DNA of 64,000 bases from Sphingomonas alpina (GTDB lineage: Bacteria > Pseudomonadota > Alphaproteobacteria > Sphingomonadales > Sphingomonadaceae). The notes under the pieces were generated by a model. It searched no databases, was not told where the DNA came from, and saw only the letters and a program-made list of their open reading frames with translations. Positions 16,231 through 26,828 of this stretch are shown here, piece by piece (within the stretch, counting starts at the first letter, position 1; each line of letters starts with the position of its first letter). The position numbers and the translations under genes are program-made. The stretch covers positions 4,548,501-4,612,500 of the forward strand of contig NZ_CP061038.1 in NCBI RefSeq assembly GCF_014490665.1. Direction: 5' to 3'.

Positions 16231-17312
16231 CCGATCTCGCCCGGATTCAACACGACCTGCTGGCCGCGATCGATGCGGCCGATGGCCTGGATGGACTCGA
16301 ATCAGTGCGCGTCAGCGCTCTCGGCAAGCAGGGCTCGGTCACGGCCTTGCTCAAGACGCTGGGCGGCATGTCGCCGGACGAGCGGCTGGTGCAGGGGCCG
16401 CGGATTCAAGGGCTGCGCGAGGCGGTGACCACTGCGCTGGCTGAACGCAAGGCGCTGCTCGAACGAGCGGTGCTCGATGCACGGCTGGCGCGCGAGACGA
16501 TTGACATGACCTTGCCGGCGGATGCGCTGCCGGCCGGCACGATCCATCCGGTCAGCCAGGTGATGGACGAACTGGCGGAAATCTTCGCCGATCTCGGCTT
16601 TGCGGTCGCGACCGGGCCTGAGATCGAGGACGACTGGTATAATTTCAGCGCGCTCAACATCCCGGAGACGCATCCGGCGCGAGCGATGCACGACACCTTC
16701 TATTTCCCCGAGGGTGGCGAGGGTGAGAAGAAGATGTTGCTTCGCACGCACACTTCGCCGGTACAGATCCGTGCGATGCAGGCGGCGGGCGGTGACAAGC
16801 CGATCCGCATCATTGCGCCCGGCCGCACCTATCGCTCGGACAGCGACGCCACGCACACGCCGATGTTCCATCAGATCGAGGGGCTGGTGATCGACAAGGG
16901 CATCACGCTTGGCCATCTCAAATGGACGCTGGAGACATTCCTCAGGGCATTCTTCGAGCGCGACGATGTCGTGCTTCGCCTCCGCCCGAGCTATTTCCCC
17001 TTCACCGAACCCTCGGCGGAGATCGATGTCGGATACACTCTGGTCAATGGCAAGCGCGTGATCGGTGGCTCGGAAGGCTGGATGGAAGTGTTGGGCAGCG
17101 GCATGGTTCACCGCAAGGTGATTGCTGCTGGCGGCTATGATCCCGATCTGTGGCAGGGCTTCGCGTTCGGCTGCGGCATCGACCGGCTGGCGATGCTCAA
17201 ATACGGCATGGACGATCTGCGCGCGTTCTTCGACGGCGATGCGCGCTGGTTGAAGCATTATGGGTTCTCGGCGCTGGACGTGCCCACGCTGAGCGGGGGA
17301 GTCGGCGCATGA
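16227..17312 (+). CDS. pheS: phenylalanyl-tRNA synthetase alpha subunit
   Basis: A 361-residue class II synthetase subunit that with PheT charges tRNA-Phe as an alpha2-beta2 tetramer in the cytoplasm. Residues 1-90 are the helical arm that binds tRNA. '[12 protein letters not shown]' and '[14 protein letters not shown]' belong to the catalytic core (motif 2 region '[20 protein letters not shown]'), and '[13 protein letters not shown]' is motif 3. The ATG overlaps the acetyltransferase stop, and the stop overlaps the pheT start by four bases. Confidence 0.98.
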   Translation: MTDLARIQHDLLAAIDAADGLDGLESVRVSALGKQGSVTALLKTLGGMSPDERLVQGPRIQGLREAVTTALAERKALLERAVLDARLARETIDMTLPADALPAGTIHPVSQVMDELAEIFADLGFAVATGPEIEDDWYNFSALNIPETHPARAMHDTFYFPEGGEGEKKMLLRTHTSPVQIRAMQAAGGDKPIRIIAPGRTYRSDSDATHTPMFHQIEGLVIDKGITLGHLKWTLETFLRAFFERDDVVLRLRPSYFPFTEPSAEIDVGYTLVNGKRVIGGSEGWMEVLGSGMVHRKVIAAGGYDPDLWQGFAFGCGIDRLAMLKYGMDDLRAFFDGDARWLKHYGFSALDVPTLSGGVGA

Positions 17313-19672
17313 AGTTCACCCTGAGCTGGTTGCACGAGCATCTCGACACCACTGCCTCGCTCGACGCGATCGTCGAGGCCCTGACGCGTGTCGGCCTCGA
17401 AGTCGAAGGCGTGGAAAATCCGGGCGAGAAGCTTGCCACGTTCAAGGTCGCGAAGGTGCTGAGCGCCGAGCGTCATCCCCAGGCCGATAAATTGCAGGTC
17501 CTGTCGGTCGATGCCGGTGACGGCCCGATGCAGGTGGTGTGCGGAGCGCCCAACGCGCGCGCCGGGCTGGTCGGCGTGTTCGGCGCGCCCGGTACCTATG
17601 TGCCGGGCAGCGACATCACGCTGAAGGTCGCGGAGATTCGCGGCGTCGTGTCGAACGGGATGATGTGTTCGACCCGCGAGCTGGAGTTGGGTGACGATCA
17701 TGACGGGATCATCGAGCTGCCCGCCGATGCGCCGGTCGGCACGCCCTATCCCGATTACGTGGGGCTCAACGATCCGGTGATCGATGTCAGCGTCACGCCC
17801 AACAAGCAGGATTGCATGGGTGTGCGCGGCATTGCGCGCGATCTCGCCGCGGCGGGCTTGGGCACGCTCAAGCCACTCAAGGTCGATGCGCTGACCGGCA
17901 CCGGCGAAGGGCCGCAGGTCGGCACCGACGATCCCGAAGGCTGCCCCGCTTTCTTCGGCCAGACCGTGTCGGGCGTGACCAACGGCGCGGCACCGGCGTG
18001 GATGCAGGCGCGTTTGAAGGCGATCGGGCAGAAGCCGATCTCCGCTTTGGTCGACATCACCAATTATGTGATGTTCGACCTCGGCCGGCCGCTGCACGTC
18101 TATGACCGCGCGACGCTGACCGGCAAGCTGGTCGCGCGCAGGGCGCGTGACGGTGAGCAGGTGCTGGCGCTCAACGGCAAGACCTATACGCTCGACGCGA
18201 CCATGACGGTGATCGCCGACGAAGCGCAGGTGCATGACATTGGCGGCATCATGGGCGGCGAGCATTCAGGCGCGTCGGAGACGACGACCGAAGTGCTGAT
18301 CGAATGCGCCTATTTCGATCCCGACCATATCGCGCGTACCGGGCAGAAGCTCGGCCTGACCAGCGATGCACGGCAGCGTTTCGAACGCGGCGTCGATCCG
18401 GCGTTCCTCGATGACGGCATTGCCATTGCAACGCGGTTGATCACCGAGATTTGCGGCGGGACTGCGAGCCAGGTCACGCGCGCTGGCTCGCCGCCCGATA
18501 CGGCACGGACCATCGTCTATGATCCCGCTCGTGCGGAAACGCTCGGCGGCCTTGCGGTCGCGCCGGAGCGGCAAAAGGCAATCCTCGAAAGCCTTGGCTT
18601 CACCGTTTCGCCCGACTGGAAAGTCGGCGTGCCGAGCTGGCGCCGCGACGTGGAGGGCTATCCCGACCTGGTCGAGGAAGTGATCCGCATCGAGGGCATC
18701 GACAATGTCCCCTCGACCCCGCTGGAGCGCCTGCCCGGCGTGGCCAAGCCGACCGCCACGCCCGAGCAGAAGCTCGAGCGCCGCGTCCGCCGCGCCGCCG
18801 CCGCGCGTGGTCTGGACGAGGCAGTGACGTGGAGCTTCCTGTCCGAGGCCGAGGCTGCGCCGTTCGGCGGGGGCAGATGGAGCCTGGCCAATCCGATCAG
18901 CGAAGACCTGAAAGTGATGCGGCCGACGCTGCTTGCCGGGCTGTTGTCGGCTGCGGCGCGCAACCTCAAGCGCGGGCAGCAAAGCGTGCGCCTGTTCGAG
19001 GTCGGGCGGCGCTATCTCGCCGATGCCGAGCGGCCGACTTTGGGCGTGATCCTCGCCGGCAATGCCCGCCCGCGCGGCTGGCGCGGCGGCAAGGCAGCCG
19101 GTTTCGACGCATTCGACGCCAAGGCAGAGGCGCTGGCGCTGCTTGCCGCCGCCGGCGCGCCGGTCGACAATCTGCAGGTCTTCGGGGAGGCCGGCGATGC
19201 CTGGCATCCCGGCCAGTCCGGTACGCTGCGGCTCGGTCCGAAAACGGTGCTCGCCGCATTCGGTATGGTCCATCCGATCGTGCTCAAGGCCTTCGACCTC
19301 GACGGCGCGGTCGCCGGGGTGGAGCTGTATCTCGACGCGATCCCGCCAAAGCGCGCCACTGGTTTCATGCGCCCGGCCTATGCGCCGCCCGCGCTGCAGG
19401 CAGTGACGCGCGACTTCGCTTTCCTCGTTCCTGCCGATCTTGCCGCCGACGCTTTGGTCCGTGCGGTCAAGGGCGCCGACAAGGCGGCGATCACCGCGGC
19501 GCGGCTGTTCGATGTCTTCACCGGCGCCGGCGTCGAGGATGGCAAGAAGAGCCTGGCGGTCGAGATCACGCTGCAGCCGAGCGCGAAGAGCTTCACCGAT
19601 GAGGAGTTGAAGGCAGTCGCCGACAAGGTGGTTGCGGCGGCGGCGAAGCTTGGGGCGATTCTGCGAGGGTAA
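17309..19672 (+). CDS. pheT: phenylalanyl-tRNA synthetase beta subunit
   Basis: A 787-residue subunit of usual length. Order of domains: N-terminal tRNA-binding OB fold (about 40-150, '[15 protein letters not shown]'), B3/B4 editing domain (around 210-390), B5 domain, class II-like core, and C-terminal anticodon-binding FDX-ACB domain ('[17 protein letters not shown]'). The B3/B4 part hydrolyses mischarged Tyr-tRNA-Phe. The true start is the ATG at 17309 that overlaps the pheS stop; the frame is open upstream only as a shadow of pheS. Confidence 0.98.
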   Translation: MKFTLSWLHEHLDTTASLDAIVEALTRVGLEVEGVENPGEKLATFKVAKVLSAERHPQADKLQVLSVDAGDGPMQVVCGAPNARAGLVGVFGAPGTYVPGSDITLKVAEIRGVVSNGMMCSTRELELGDDHDGIIELPADAPVGTPYPDYVGLNDPVIDVSVTPNKQDCMGVRGIARDLAAAGLGTLKPLKVDALTGTGEGPQVGTDDPEGCPAFFGQTVSGVTNGAAPAWMQARLKAIGQKPISALVDITNYVMFDLGRPLHVYDRATLTGKLVARRARDGEQVLALNGKTYTLDATMTVIADEAQVHDIGGIMGGEHSGASETTTEVLIECAYFDPDHIARTGQKLGLTSDARQRFERGVDPAFLDDGIAIATRLITEICGGTASQVTRAGSPPDTARTIVYDPARAETLGGLAVAPERQKAILESLGFTVSPDWKVGVPSWRRDVEGYPDLVEEVIRIEGIDNVPSTPLERLPGVAKPTATPEQKLERRVRRAAAARGLDEAVTWSFLSEAEAAPFGGGRWSLANPISEDLKVMRPTLLAGLLSAAARNLKRGQQSVRLFEVGRRYLADAERPTLGVILAGNARPRGWRGGKAAGFDAFDAKAEALALLAAAGAPVDNLQVFGEAGDAWHPGQSGTLRLGPKTVLAAFGMVHPIVLKAFDLDGAVAGVELYLDAIPPKRATGFMRPAYAPPALQAVTRDFAFLVPADLAADALVRAVKGADKAAITAARLFDVFTGAGVEDGKKSLAVEITLQPSAKSFTDEELKAVADKVVAAAAKLGAILRG

Positions 19673-19714
19673 TTCCACAGGTTTCGCTCGGGGCGAACGG
19701 ATAAGGTAGAGAGC

Positions 19715-20596
19715 ATGACTGAAACCGCACTCGTCCAGATCGCCGGCGACGGCCTCTCCGCCGCGATCGAGCCCTATGGCGCAGAGCTGACCTGGCTGCG
19801 CGATGCCGACGGGCGCGATCTGATGACTGACGCGGATCCGGCCTTCTGGACCGGGCATGCGCCGATCCTGTTTCCGATCGTCGGGCGGGTGAGCGACGAT
19901 GTCATCCGGGTCGATGGCGCCGAATATCCGATGCCCAAGCACGGCTTTGCACGGCGCACCGAATTCGCCCTGGTCCGGCAGGAAGCATCGCGAGCGACCT
20001 TCCGGCTGGTCGACAGTAGCGACATGCAGGACAATTATCCGTTCCATTTCCTGCTCGAAATCGACTTCGCGATCGTCGGCGCCACGCTGACCATGACCGC
20101 GCGGATCGGCAATACCGGCGATGTGGCGATGCCGGCGAGTTTCGGCTGGCACCCCGCCTTTGCCTGGCCGCTGCCCTATGGCCTGGACCGCGCCGATCAC
20201 CGCATCCGGTTCGAGCAGGATGAGCCGGGACAGCTGAAGCAGATCACTGAGGCGGGCTTCCTCGCCGCCGAAGAGCGCCCATCGCCGGTCGAGGGCGACA
20301 CACTTGTCCTGTGCGATACGCTGTTCGATCATGATGCGCTGGTCTGGAATCCGATCCGGTCGCAGCGGTTGAGCTATGGCGGATCGACCGGGCCGCAGCT
20401 CGATATCGAGTTTCCCGACACGCCGATGCTCGGTATCTGGACCAAGCCCGGCGCGCATTATGTCTGTGTCGAGCCGTGGCACGGCATCGCCGACCCCGAA
20501 GGTTATGACGGTGAATTCCGCGCCAAGCCCGGCATATTCGAGCTGGCGCCGCGCGAAGAGCGCCAGATCGTGATGCGCGTGACGCTGGTGCCCTGA
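19715..20596 (+). CDS. aldose 1-epimerase-like protein (LacX type)
   Basis: A 293-residue beta-sandwich protein of the galactose mutarotase superfamily. 'YGAELTWLRDADGRDLMTD', 'PILFPIVGR', 'GFARRTEF', 'FGWHPAFAWPLP' and 'CVEPWHGIAD' follow the LacX/YihR branch; the conserved histidines and the Glu near residue 252 are the expected catalytic positions. It would interconvert the anomers of a sugar, the exact sugar unknown. AAGGTAGAG precedes the ATG. It follows pheT by 42 bases and may be co-transcribed. Confidence 0.88.
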   Translation: MTETALVQIAGDGLSAAIEPYGAELTWLRDADGRDLMTDADPAFWTGHAPILFPIVGRVSDDVIRVDGAEYPMPKHGFARRTEFALVRQEASRATFRLVDSSDMQDNYPFHFLLEIDFAIVGATLTMTARIGNTGDVAMPASFGWHPAFAWPLPYGLDRADHRIRFEQDEPGQLKQITEAGFLAAEERPSPVEGDTLVLCDTLFDHDALVWNPIRSQRLSYGGSTGPQLDIEFPDTPMLGIWTKPGAHYVCVEPWHGIADPEGYDGEFRAKPGIFELAPREERQIVMRVTLVP

Positions 20597-20653
20597 ACCG
20601 GCCGCGCGGCATATCTCTCGACTTCGCGCAGGCGTAAGGGGTAGGGGGTCGCG

Positions 20654-22237
20654 ATGACGACCCCTTCCGACCATATCTCCGATCGGCGCACCTTTGCGAT
20701 CATTTCGCATCCCGACGCCGGCAAGACCACGCTGACTGAAAAGCTGCTCTATTTCGGCGGTGCGATCCATCTCGCCGGCGAAGTGAAGGCGCGCGGGCAG
20801 AACCGGCGCGCGCGCTCCGACTGGATGAAGATCGAGCAGCAGCGCGGCATTTCGGTCACCTCGTCGGTGATGACCTTCGAGAAGGACGGGCTGACCTTCA
20901 ACCTGCTCGATACGCCAGGGCATGAGGATTTCAGCGAGGATACCTATCGCACGCTGACCGCGGTCGATTCCGCGGTGATGGTGATCGACGCGGCGCGCGG
21001 CATCGAGGCGCAGACGCGCAAATTGTTCGAAGTGTGCCGGCTGCGCTCGGTGCCGATCATCACTTTCGTCAACAAGGTCGATCGCGAGGGCCGTCCGCCG
21101 TTCGAGCTGCTCGACGAGATTGCCGACATGCTTGCGCTCGACGTGACGCCGATGAGCTGGCCAGTCGGCATGGGTAGCGATTTCGAGGGCGTGTACGATC
21201 TTCACGCCAACACGCTGAGCCAGCCCGAAGGGCCGTCGCGCGAGTTCATGGGCAAGGCGCTGTCCTTTACCGGCATGGACGATGCGGCGCTGGAGAAGGT
21301 CATTTCCGCGCCTGGTCTTGCGACCTTGCGTGATGAGGCCGAGTTGGCGATGGGCGGCTATGGCGCGTTCGATGTCGAGGCGTACCGCGCCGGCGACCTG
21401 ACCCCGGTCTATTTCGGCTCCGCGCTGAAGGATTTCGGTGTGGCGGAGCTGATCGCCGCACTCGGCACGCATGCGCCGGGGCCGCGCCCGCAGCCGGCCG
21501 AGCCCGCGCCGGTGCTGCCGAGCCGGGCCGACGTCACTGGCTTCATCTTCAAGGTCCAGGCCAATATGGACCCCAATCATCGCGACCGCATCGCATTCAT
21601 GCGGTTGTGTTCGGGCACCTTCAAGCGCGGCATGAAGCTGACCCCGACCGGGCATGGCAAGCCGATCGCGGTGCATTCGCCGATCCTGTTCTTCGCGCAG
21701 AATCGCGAGCTGGCCGACGAGGCGTTTCCGGGCGACATCATTGGCATCCCCAACCATGGCACGCTCAGGGTCGGCGACACGATGAGCGAGCGGGCCGATG
21801 TGCGCTTCACGGGCTTGCCCAATTTCGCGCCGGAGATTCTGCGCCGCGTCGCGCTCAAGGATCCGACCAAGACCAAGCAGTTGCGCAAGGCGCTCGACGA
21901 CATGGCCGAGGAGGGCGTGACTCAGGTCTTTTATCCCGAGATCGGGTCCAACTGGATCATCGGCGTGGTCGGCCAGCTGCAGCTTGAAGTGCTGCTCAGC
22001 CGGCTCGAGGCCGAGTATAAGGTCGATGCCGGGCTGGAAATGGCGCCGTTCGACACCGCGCGCTGGGTCTCGGCGGAGAATCCGGCTGACCTCAAGGCGT
22101 TCATGGACGTCAATCGCAACGCAATGGCCAAGGACCGCGACAACAACCCGGTTTATCTGGCGAAGACGGCTTGGGACGTCGGCTATGTGTCCGACCGCTA
22201 CCCCAAGGTGAAGTTCGCCGCGACGCGCGAACGTTAG
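20654..22237 (+). CDS. prfC: peptide chain release factor 3
   Basis: A 527-residue translational GTPase that removes RF1 or RF2 from the ribosome after termination. The G domain has 'SHPDAGKTTLTEKLL' (P-loop), 'RGISVTSSVM' (switch I), 'DTPGHEDFSEDTYR' (G3) and 'NKVDRE' (G4). The region 'LRKALDDMAEEGVTQVF' and the C-terminus match RF3 rather than EF-G. Length is standard. A strong terminator follows at 22298, so this is the last gene of the plus-strand block. Confidence 0.98.
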   Translation: MTTPSDHISDRRTFAIISHPDAGKTTLTEKLLYFGGAIHLAGEVKARGQNRRARSDWMKIEQQRGISVTSSVMTFEKDGLTFNLLDTPGHEDFSEDTYRTLTAVDSAVMVIDAARGIEAQTRKLFEVCRLRSVPIITFVNKVDREGRPPFELLDEIADMLALDVTPMSWPVGMGSDFEGVYDLHANTLSQPEGPSREFMGKALSFTGMDDAALEKVISAPGLATLRDEAELAMGGYGAFDVEAYRAGDLTPVYFGSALKDFGVAELIAALGTHAPGPRPQPAEPAPVLPSRADVTGFIFKVQANMDPNHRDRIAFMRLCSGTFKRGMKLTPTGHGKPIAVHSPILFFAQNRELADEAFPGDIIGIPNHGTLRVGDTMSERADVRFTGLPNFAPEILRRVALKDPTKTKQLRKALDDMAEEGVTQVFYPEIGSNWIIGVVGQLQLEVLLSRLEAEYKVDAGLEMAPFDTARWVSAENPADLKAFMDVNRNAMAKDRDNNPVYLAKTAWDVGYVSDRYPKVKFAATRER

Positions 22238-22297
22238 GAAGATTTGTTCGCGCAGAGGCGCGGAGGACGCAGAGAGGCGCGATGCCCAGGCGGCGGA

Positions 22298-22331
22298 GAT
22301 ATGGGACACCAGTAATGTCCCATATCTTTTT
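22298..22331 (+). terminator. Rho-independent terminator after prfC
   Basis: GATATGGGACA (22298-22308) pairs with TGTCCCATATC (22316-22326), a perfect 11-bp stem with a 7-base loop, followed by TTTTT. Confidence 0.93.
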
Positions 22332-22400
22332 CCCGCCCGTATCGGCCAGGATTCATAAAATCTATTATATATCAGTTACTTGACTTGTATTTCCTGAGTT

Positions 22401-23669
22401 CTAGGCCGCCGGTTCGTCGACCCAGTCCTTGCGCAGCGGCTTGACCGCCACGAAGGCAAGGACCGTTGCGATTAGGTAGAAACAGGCGACGATCACCGCT
22501 GAATAGCGCAGTGCTTCGGTCCCGAAACGCACGGTCAGCGCATCGGACAATGCGCCGATCGCGACCGAGCCGACGCCGAGCCCGATCAGATTGTTGATCA
22601 GCAGGAAGCTGGCCGATGCCGTCGCGCGCATGTGCGGCGGTACAAGGTGCTGGACCGCCGTCGTAATCGGCCCGAGCCAGAGGATGTTGAGCGCGTTCGG
22701 GATGAGAAACAGGCACCACGCGATCACCGGCGACGGCGAGAGGAAGCCGGCGACGAACAAAGGCGCGGTGATCAGCCAGGCGATCGCGGGCAGCTTGGCA
22801 TAGGCACCGCGGTCGGCGCGCCCCATCCGGTCGGCAAGCAGGCCGCCCAGATACACGCCGGACGCGCCGCCGATCAGCAGCAGCGAGGCGAAATAGAGCG
22901 CCGTGGTCTGCAGGTCGAAATGATAGCTGCGGATCAGCAGCGACGGCACCCAGAACGCAAGGCCATAGCCGGCCAGGCTGCTCATCGAGGCGGCGAACGC
23001 CATCAGCCAGAAACTCGGTTTGCGCGCGAGGATCGCGAAGACGGCGCTCACCGGCGCGCGGCCGGCGACCGGTGCGGCGCGCTTCGGTTCCTTGACCACC
23101 CAGCGGAAGATCGGGGCGATCAAGACGCCGGCAATGCCGACCGTGATGAAGGCGGCGCGCCAGTCGACATAAGCAGCGATGAACGCGCCGATCAATGTCC
23201 CCCCGGCAAGGCCGATCGGGATACCCATCGAATAGATGCCCAGCGCGCGTGCGCGGCGTTCGGGCGGGAAATAATCGGCGATCAGTGCGTAGGATGGTGC
23301 GACGCCGCCGGCCTCACCGACGCCGACGCCGACGCGAAACGCGAACAGTTGCCAGAAGCTGGTCGCCACGCCGCACAGCGCGGTGAACAGGCTCCACACC
23401 GTCAGGCTGATGGTGATGACCCAGGAGCGGCTGGTGCGATCGGCGATCAGGGCAAGCGGGATCGCCAGGGTTGAATAGAGCAGCGCGAAGGCCGGGCCGC
23501 CGAGCAGGCCCATCTGCGTGTCGGTCAGGCCGAGCTCGGCCTTGATCGGCTGGACCAGGATGCCGAGGATCTGCCGGTCGAGGAAATTGAAGGTGTAGAC
23601 GAGCAGCAGCATCGCCAGCACGATGGCGGGGTAGCGTGAATGGGCCGTCGCTGTCTTCGTCGCCATCAT
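22401..23669 (-). CDS. major facilitator superfamily permease
   Basis: A 422-residue transporter with about 12 membrane segments. 'NFLDRQILGILVQPIKAELGL' in helix 1 and the loop 'LADRMGRADRGAY' (the second-half equivalent of the MFS loop motif) are clear; the first-half loop is 'LIADRTSRSWVI'. It resembles the spinster/hexuronate-type MFS common in sphingomonads for aromatic or organic acids. The ATG at 23669 is preceded by GGAGAG. It lies downstream of, and in the same direction as, the TonB receptor gene (79 bases), suggesting that the pair moves one substrate across both membranes under the nearby TetR regulator. Confidence 0.9.
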   Translation of the reverse strand: MMATKTATAHSRYPAIVLAMLLLVYTFNFLDRQILGILVQPIKAELGLTDTQMGLLGGPAFALLYSTLAIPLALIADRTSRSWVITISLTVWSLFTALCGVATSFWQLFAFRVGVGVGEAGGVAPSYALIADYFPPERRARALGIYSMGIPIGLAGGTLIGAFIAAYVDWRAAFITVGIAGVLIAPIFRWVVKEPKRAAPVAGRAPVSAVFAILARKPSFWLMAFAASMSSLAGYGLAFWVPSLLIRSYHFDLQTTALYFASLLLIGGASGVYLGGLLADRMGRADRGAYAKLPAIAWLITAPLFVAGFLSPSPVIAWCLFLIPNALNILWLGPITTAVQHLVPPHMRATASASFLLINNLIGLGVGSVAIGALSDALTVRFGTEALRYSAVIVACFYLIATVLAFVAVKPLRKDWVDEPAA

Positions 23670-23748
23670 GCCACTCTCCGATATAAAGAACCGGACACTC
23701 GTACCGCGTCGAGCGTCCGGTTCCATCCCCTTTGATGAACGGGCCGAA

Positions 23749-25989
23749 TCAGAACTTGACTTCGACCGTCCCCGTCACCGTCCGCGGTGGCCCGTAATAA
23801 CCGATCACCGAATTGCCGGTCGTCGCGCCCGGGAAATTATAGCCGCCGACCCGGTAGCGCGTGTCGGTCAGGTTGCGTCCCGCAACGCCGATCCGATAGC
23901 GCCCGTCCCCAGAAGTCCAGTTGAGCGATGCCTCGACCAGCACATAGCCGTCCTGATCGAGCGCGGGCGTCGGAATCTCGAACATCGACAGGTCGCTGCG
24001 CAGTGAAACGGCGGGGGTGAGCGCAAGCGTGCCGCCGGCCACGTCTTCCGACCAGGTTGCCGACACGTTCGCGGTCCATTTGGGCGTGTTCTGGAACACG
24101 CGCTGGTTGGCGACGTCGACCGGGGTGGTGCCGCCGCCGATGAAGGTCAGGAACTCCTTATAGTCGGCATGGGTATAGCCGACGACCAACCCCGCCGAGA
24201 AATGACGCGAGGGAACCATCCGCGTCTCGATCTCGAAGCCATAGATGTCCGCCTTGCCGGCATTATCGACAAAGCTGGCGATTCCGCTGGGAAGCGCGGG
24301 CACCTGAATGGTGACCTGCTGGTTCTTGTACTTCGACATGAAGCCGGCGAGATTGACGAACAGCGTCCGGTCGAGGAATGCGCCCTTCATGCCGATCTCC
24401 CATGAATCGATCGTCTCGGGCTCGTAACCGTTGACCGTCGTGGGCGTGAAGATCGCGTCTCCGCGCATGTCGAACCCGCCGGATTTGAAACCCTGGCCGT
24501 AGCTGGCGTAGAAGTTCAGATCGGCGCGGGGCGCGTAGCTCACGCTGACACGCGGTGTGAACTTTTCGAAGCTGCGGCTGTTGGTATAATCGGTGCGCAA
24601 CAGGCCCGGCACGGCTGCGGCATTGCCGAAATAGGGACTGCGGATGCCGGTGTAGTTGCGCCGGAAGACCGTGCCGGTCTTGTCGTCCTTGGTGTATCGG
24701 GCACCCACCGATATCTTGAACTGGTCGGTGAGATCGAAGCTCATGTCCCCGAACGCGGCATAGCTCTTTGTCCGGACCGTGCCCGAGGTGAGCGTGGTGA
24801 GATTGAACAGGCCGACTACGGTATCGAAGGCACCGCTGGCGCGACCATCCAGATAATAGAGCCCGGCGACGCCCTGTATCCGGTCGCCCTGGTAGAGGAG
24901 CTGGAGTTCCTGGGTGAATTGGCGATCGTCATATTCGGCCGGAACGTCGAGCGTCGGCAGGGCCGTGTTGTCGAAATCGATCAGCGTGTCGGTATGGCCT
25001 TCGCGCCAGGCGCTGATCGTCTTGAAGGTGAGCGCATCGGTCAGCCCGATCTCACCGGTCGCTGAGACGCCCTGTGTCTTCACGCGGTTGCGATCGCCGA
25101 TACCGGCGCGAGTATCGTAGACGCTGGCGGTCGGCGCATAGATGGGATCGGTGCCGTTGGGCAGCAGCCGCGTGCCGTGGCGCGGATTGGAACGGTCCAG
25201 GATGCGATCCCCGGCCACGCGGAAGAACATATTTTCAGTCGGGGTGAACTCGGCGGATACGCGGGCCGCGATCACGTCCTTGTCATATTGCTCGGCGCCG
25301 GTGGTCAGGTTCTTGCCATAGCCGTCGCGCTTGTAGCGGGCGATGGCGGCGCCAACCGAGAATGTGTCGCTGATCGGAAGCGTCACCTGGCCGACCAGGT
25401 CCAGTTGGTTGTACGAACCATAGGAAGCACGCGCCGAAGCATGAAATTCGTTGCCGAGCTTGCGGGTCACATACTTGACCGCGCCGCCGATCGTGTTGCG
25501 GCCATAGAGCGTTCCCTGCGGCCCGCGCAGTACTTCGACACGCTCGACATCGAAGATGTCGAGCACCGCGCCTTGCGGACGCGCCACATAAACGTCGTCG
25601 ATGTAGAGCGCGACACCCGGCTCGAAACCCCATAGCGGATCCTGCTGGCCGACGCCGCGGCTGAACGCGATCAGCGTCGAATTTGAGCCGCGCGCGATCT
25701 GGAGCGTCAGGTTTGGCGTGCGATCCTGAAGCGCGGTGATGTCGGCCGCGCCGGATTTGACCAGCGAATCGCCCGAGACAACCGACATTGCAATGGGAAC
25801 ATTGATCAGGTTTTCCTCGCGGCGGCGCGCCGTCACGACGATATCGCCACTGGCCGGTTCGTCGATCTGCGCCTCTTCGGCGGCAGGCGCGTCCTGCGCG
25901 AAAGCGGGCGCGATGGATAATGGAGCAATGAGCGCGGCGATCGCGACGCCGGCGTTGAGCAACGTGTGTGCGGCGTAAAGGCGTGACAT
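23749..25989 (-). CDS. TonB-dependent outer-membrane receptor
   Basis: A 746-residue active outer-membrane transporter. Signal peptide residues 1-33 (ending APAFAQ), a TonB box-like 'DIVVTARRREENL', a plug domain (about 50-165) with 'VEVLRGPQGTLYGRNTIGG', and a 22-strand barrel ending in the typical aromatic residue (VEVKF). Substrate unknown; the sphingomonad paralogues are many. I start at ATG 25989, with AAGGAGGGG upstream; the upstream open frame overlaps the tetR promoter. It is divergent from the TetR gene across a 127-base gap with a palindromic operator. Confidence 0.93.
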   Translation of the reverse strand: MSRLYAAHTLLNAGVAIAALIAPLSIAPAFAQDAPAAEEAQIDEPASGDIVVTARRREENLINVPIAMSVVSGDSLVKSGAADITALQDRTPNLTLQIARGSNSTLIAFSRGVGQQDPLWGFEPGVALYIDDVYVARPQGAVLDIFDVERVEVLRGPQGTLYGRNTIGGAVKYVTRKLGNEFHASARASYGSYNQLDLVGQVTLPISDTFSVGAAIARYKRDGYGKNLTTGAEQYDKDVIAARVSAEFTPTENMFFRVAGDRILDRSNPRHGTRLLPNGTDPIYAPTASVYDTRAGIGDRNRVKTQGVSATGEIGLTDALTFKTISAWREGHTDTLIDFDNTALPTLDVPAEYDDRQFTQELQLLYQGDRIQGVAGLYYLDGRASGAFDTVVGLFNLTTLTSGTVRTKSYAAFGDMSFDLTDQFKISVGARYTKDDKTGTVFRRNYTGIRSPYFGNAAAVPGLLRTDYTNSRSFEKFTPRVSVSYAPRADLNFYASYGQGFKSGGFDMRGDAIFTPTTVNGYEPETIDSWEIGMKGAFLDRTLFVNLAGFMSKYKNQQVTIQVPALPSGIASFVDNAGKADIYGFEIETRMVPSRHFSAGLVVGYTHADYKEFLTFIGGGTTPVDVANQRVFQNTPKWTANVSATWSEDVAGGTLALTPAVSLRSDLSMFEIPTPALDQDGYVLVEASLNWTSGDGRYRIGVAGRNLTDTRYRVGGYNFPGATTGNSVIGYYGPPRTVTGTVEVKF

Positions 25990-26069
25990 GATGTTCTTCC
26001 CCTCCTTGTGGCGCCGCGCTGTCGCGTCCCGGTTCTTCCCGGGTTGTGCACCATTCCAGGAGGCTATAC

Positions 26070-26090
26070 TGAAACCTGAACCAGGTTTCA
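26070..26090. promoter_or_regulatory. palindromic operator, probably for TetR
   Basis: TGAAACCTG (26070-26078) and CAGGTTTCA (26082-26090) are perfect inverted repeats around AAC. The site lies midway between the divergent TonB receptor and TetR starts, where a TetR dimer would block both promoters. Confidence 0.75.
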
Positions 26091-26116
26091 ACTTGGACTT
26101 GTGTGGGAGAGAAAGA

Positions 26117-26779
26117 ATGCCGGTCGAGCGTGGCGAAAGAGCAACGCCTGCACAGGTCCAGGGCCATGATCGCGCGGTCAGCGCGGCGGGCGAGGGCAAG
26201 GCGCCGCGCACCGAGCGCGGGCGCCGGACGATGCGTGCGATCCTTGATGCCGCCGCGCTGGAATTCGGCGAGCGCGGTTTTCATGAGGCGTCGATCAGCG
26301 GCATCACGCGGCGCGCCGGCGTCGCGCTGGGCAGTTTCTATACCTATTTCGATTCGAAGGATGCGGTGTTCCGCGCGCTGGTCCGCGACATGTCCGATCA
26401 GGTTCGGGACCATGTCGCGCCGCTGATTCGCGCCGCCCCCGACCAGCTTGCCGCCGAACGTGCCGGCCTGCTGCATTTCATTGAGTTCGTGCGCGGCCAC
26501 AAGGAATTGTACCGCATCATCGACGAGGCCGAGTTTGTCGACCCGGAAAGCTTCCGCCTTCACTACGCCACCACCGCCGAGCGAATCGCCAAACGGCTTC
26601 AGGCGGCGGCGACGCGCGGCGAGGTGCGCGGTGACGTGTCCGAGGTCCACGCCTGGGCGATCATGGGGATGAACGTGTTCCTCGGCCTGCGCTATGGTGT
26701 CTGGAGCGAGGATGTCTCGCCAGAGGCGGTGGCGGAGACGATCGGCGACATGCTCGCAACCGGAATCGCGCCGCGTTAA
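26117..26779 (+). CDS. TetR family transcriptional regulator
   Basis: A 220-residue protein. The N-terminal helix-turn-helix domain is clear: 'AILDAAALEFGERGFHEASISGI' then 'RRAGVALGSFYTYFDSKDAVF' (about residues 40-85); the rest is a ligand-binding helical domain. The ATG at 26117 follows AGAGAAAG; upstream sequence of the open frame overlaps the operator. Residues 1-35 are a polar extension. It most likely represses itself and the divergent TonB receptor and MFS permease genes through the palindrome at 26070-26090, with the transported compound as inducer. Confidence 0.88.
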   Translation: MPVERGERATPAQVQGHDRAVSAAGEGKAPRTERGRRTMRAILDAAALEFGERGFHEASISGITRRAGVALGSFYTYFDSKDAVFRALVRDMSDQVRDHVAPLIRAAPDQLAAERAGLLHFIEFVRGHKELYRIIDEAEFVDPESFRLHYATTAERIAKRLQAAATRGEVRGDVSEVHAWAIMGMNVFLGLRYGVWSEDVSPEAVAETIGDMLATGIAPR

Positions 26780-26828
26780 ACGGATTCAGGGTCGAGCAGG
26801 TTCAGGGCCGAGCAGGTTTGGGGTCGAT

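Noticed and set aside
18266-22309. Very long open frame on the minus strand opposite pheT, the epimerase gene and prfC
   Set aside because: It is a shadow of well-supported genes in GC-rich DNA. Its residues are mostly Arg, Gly, Ala and Asp without any family motif.
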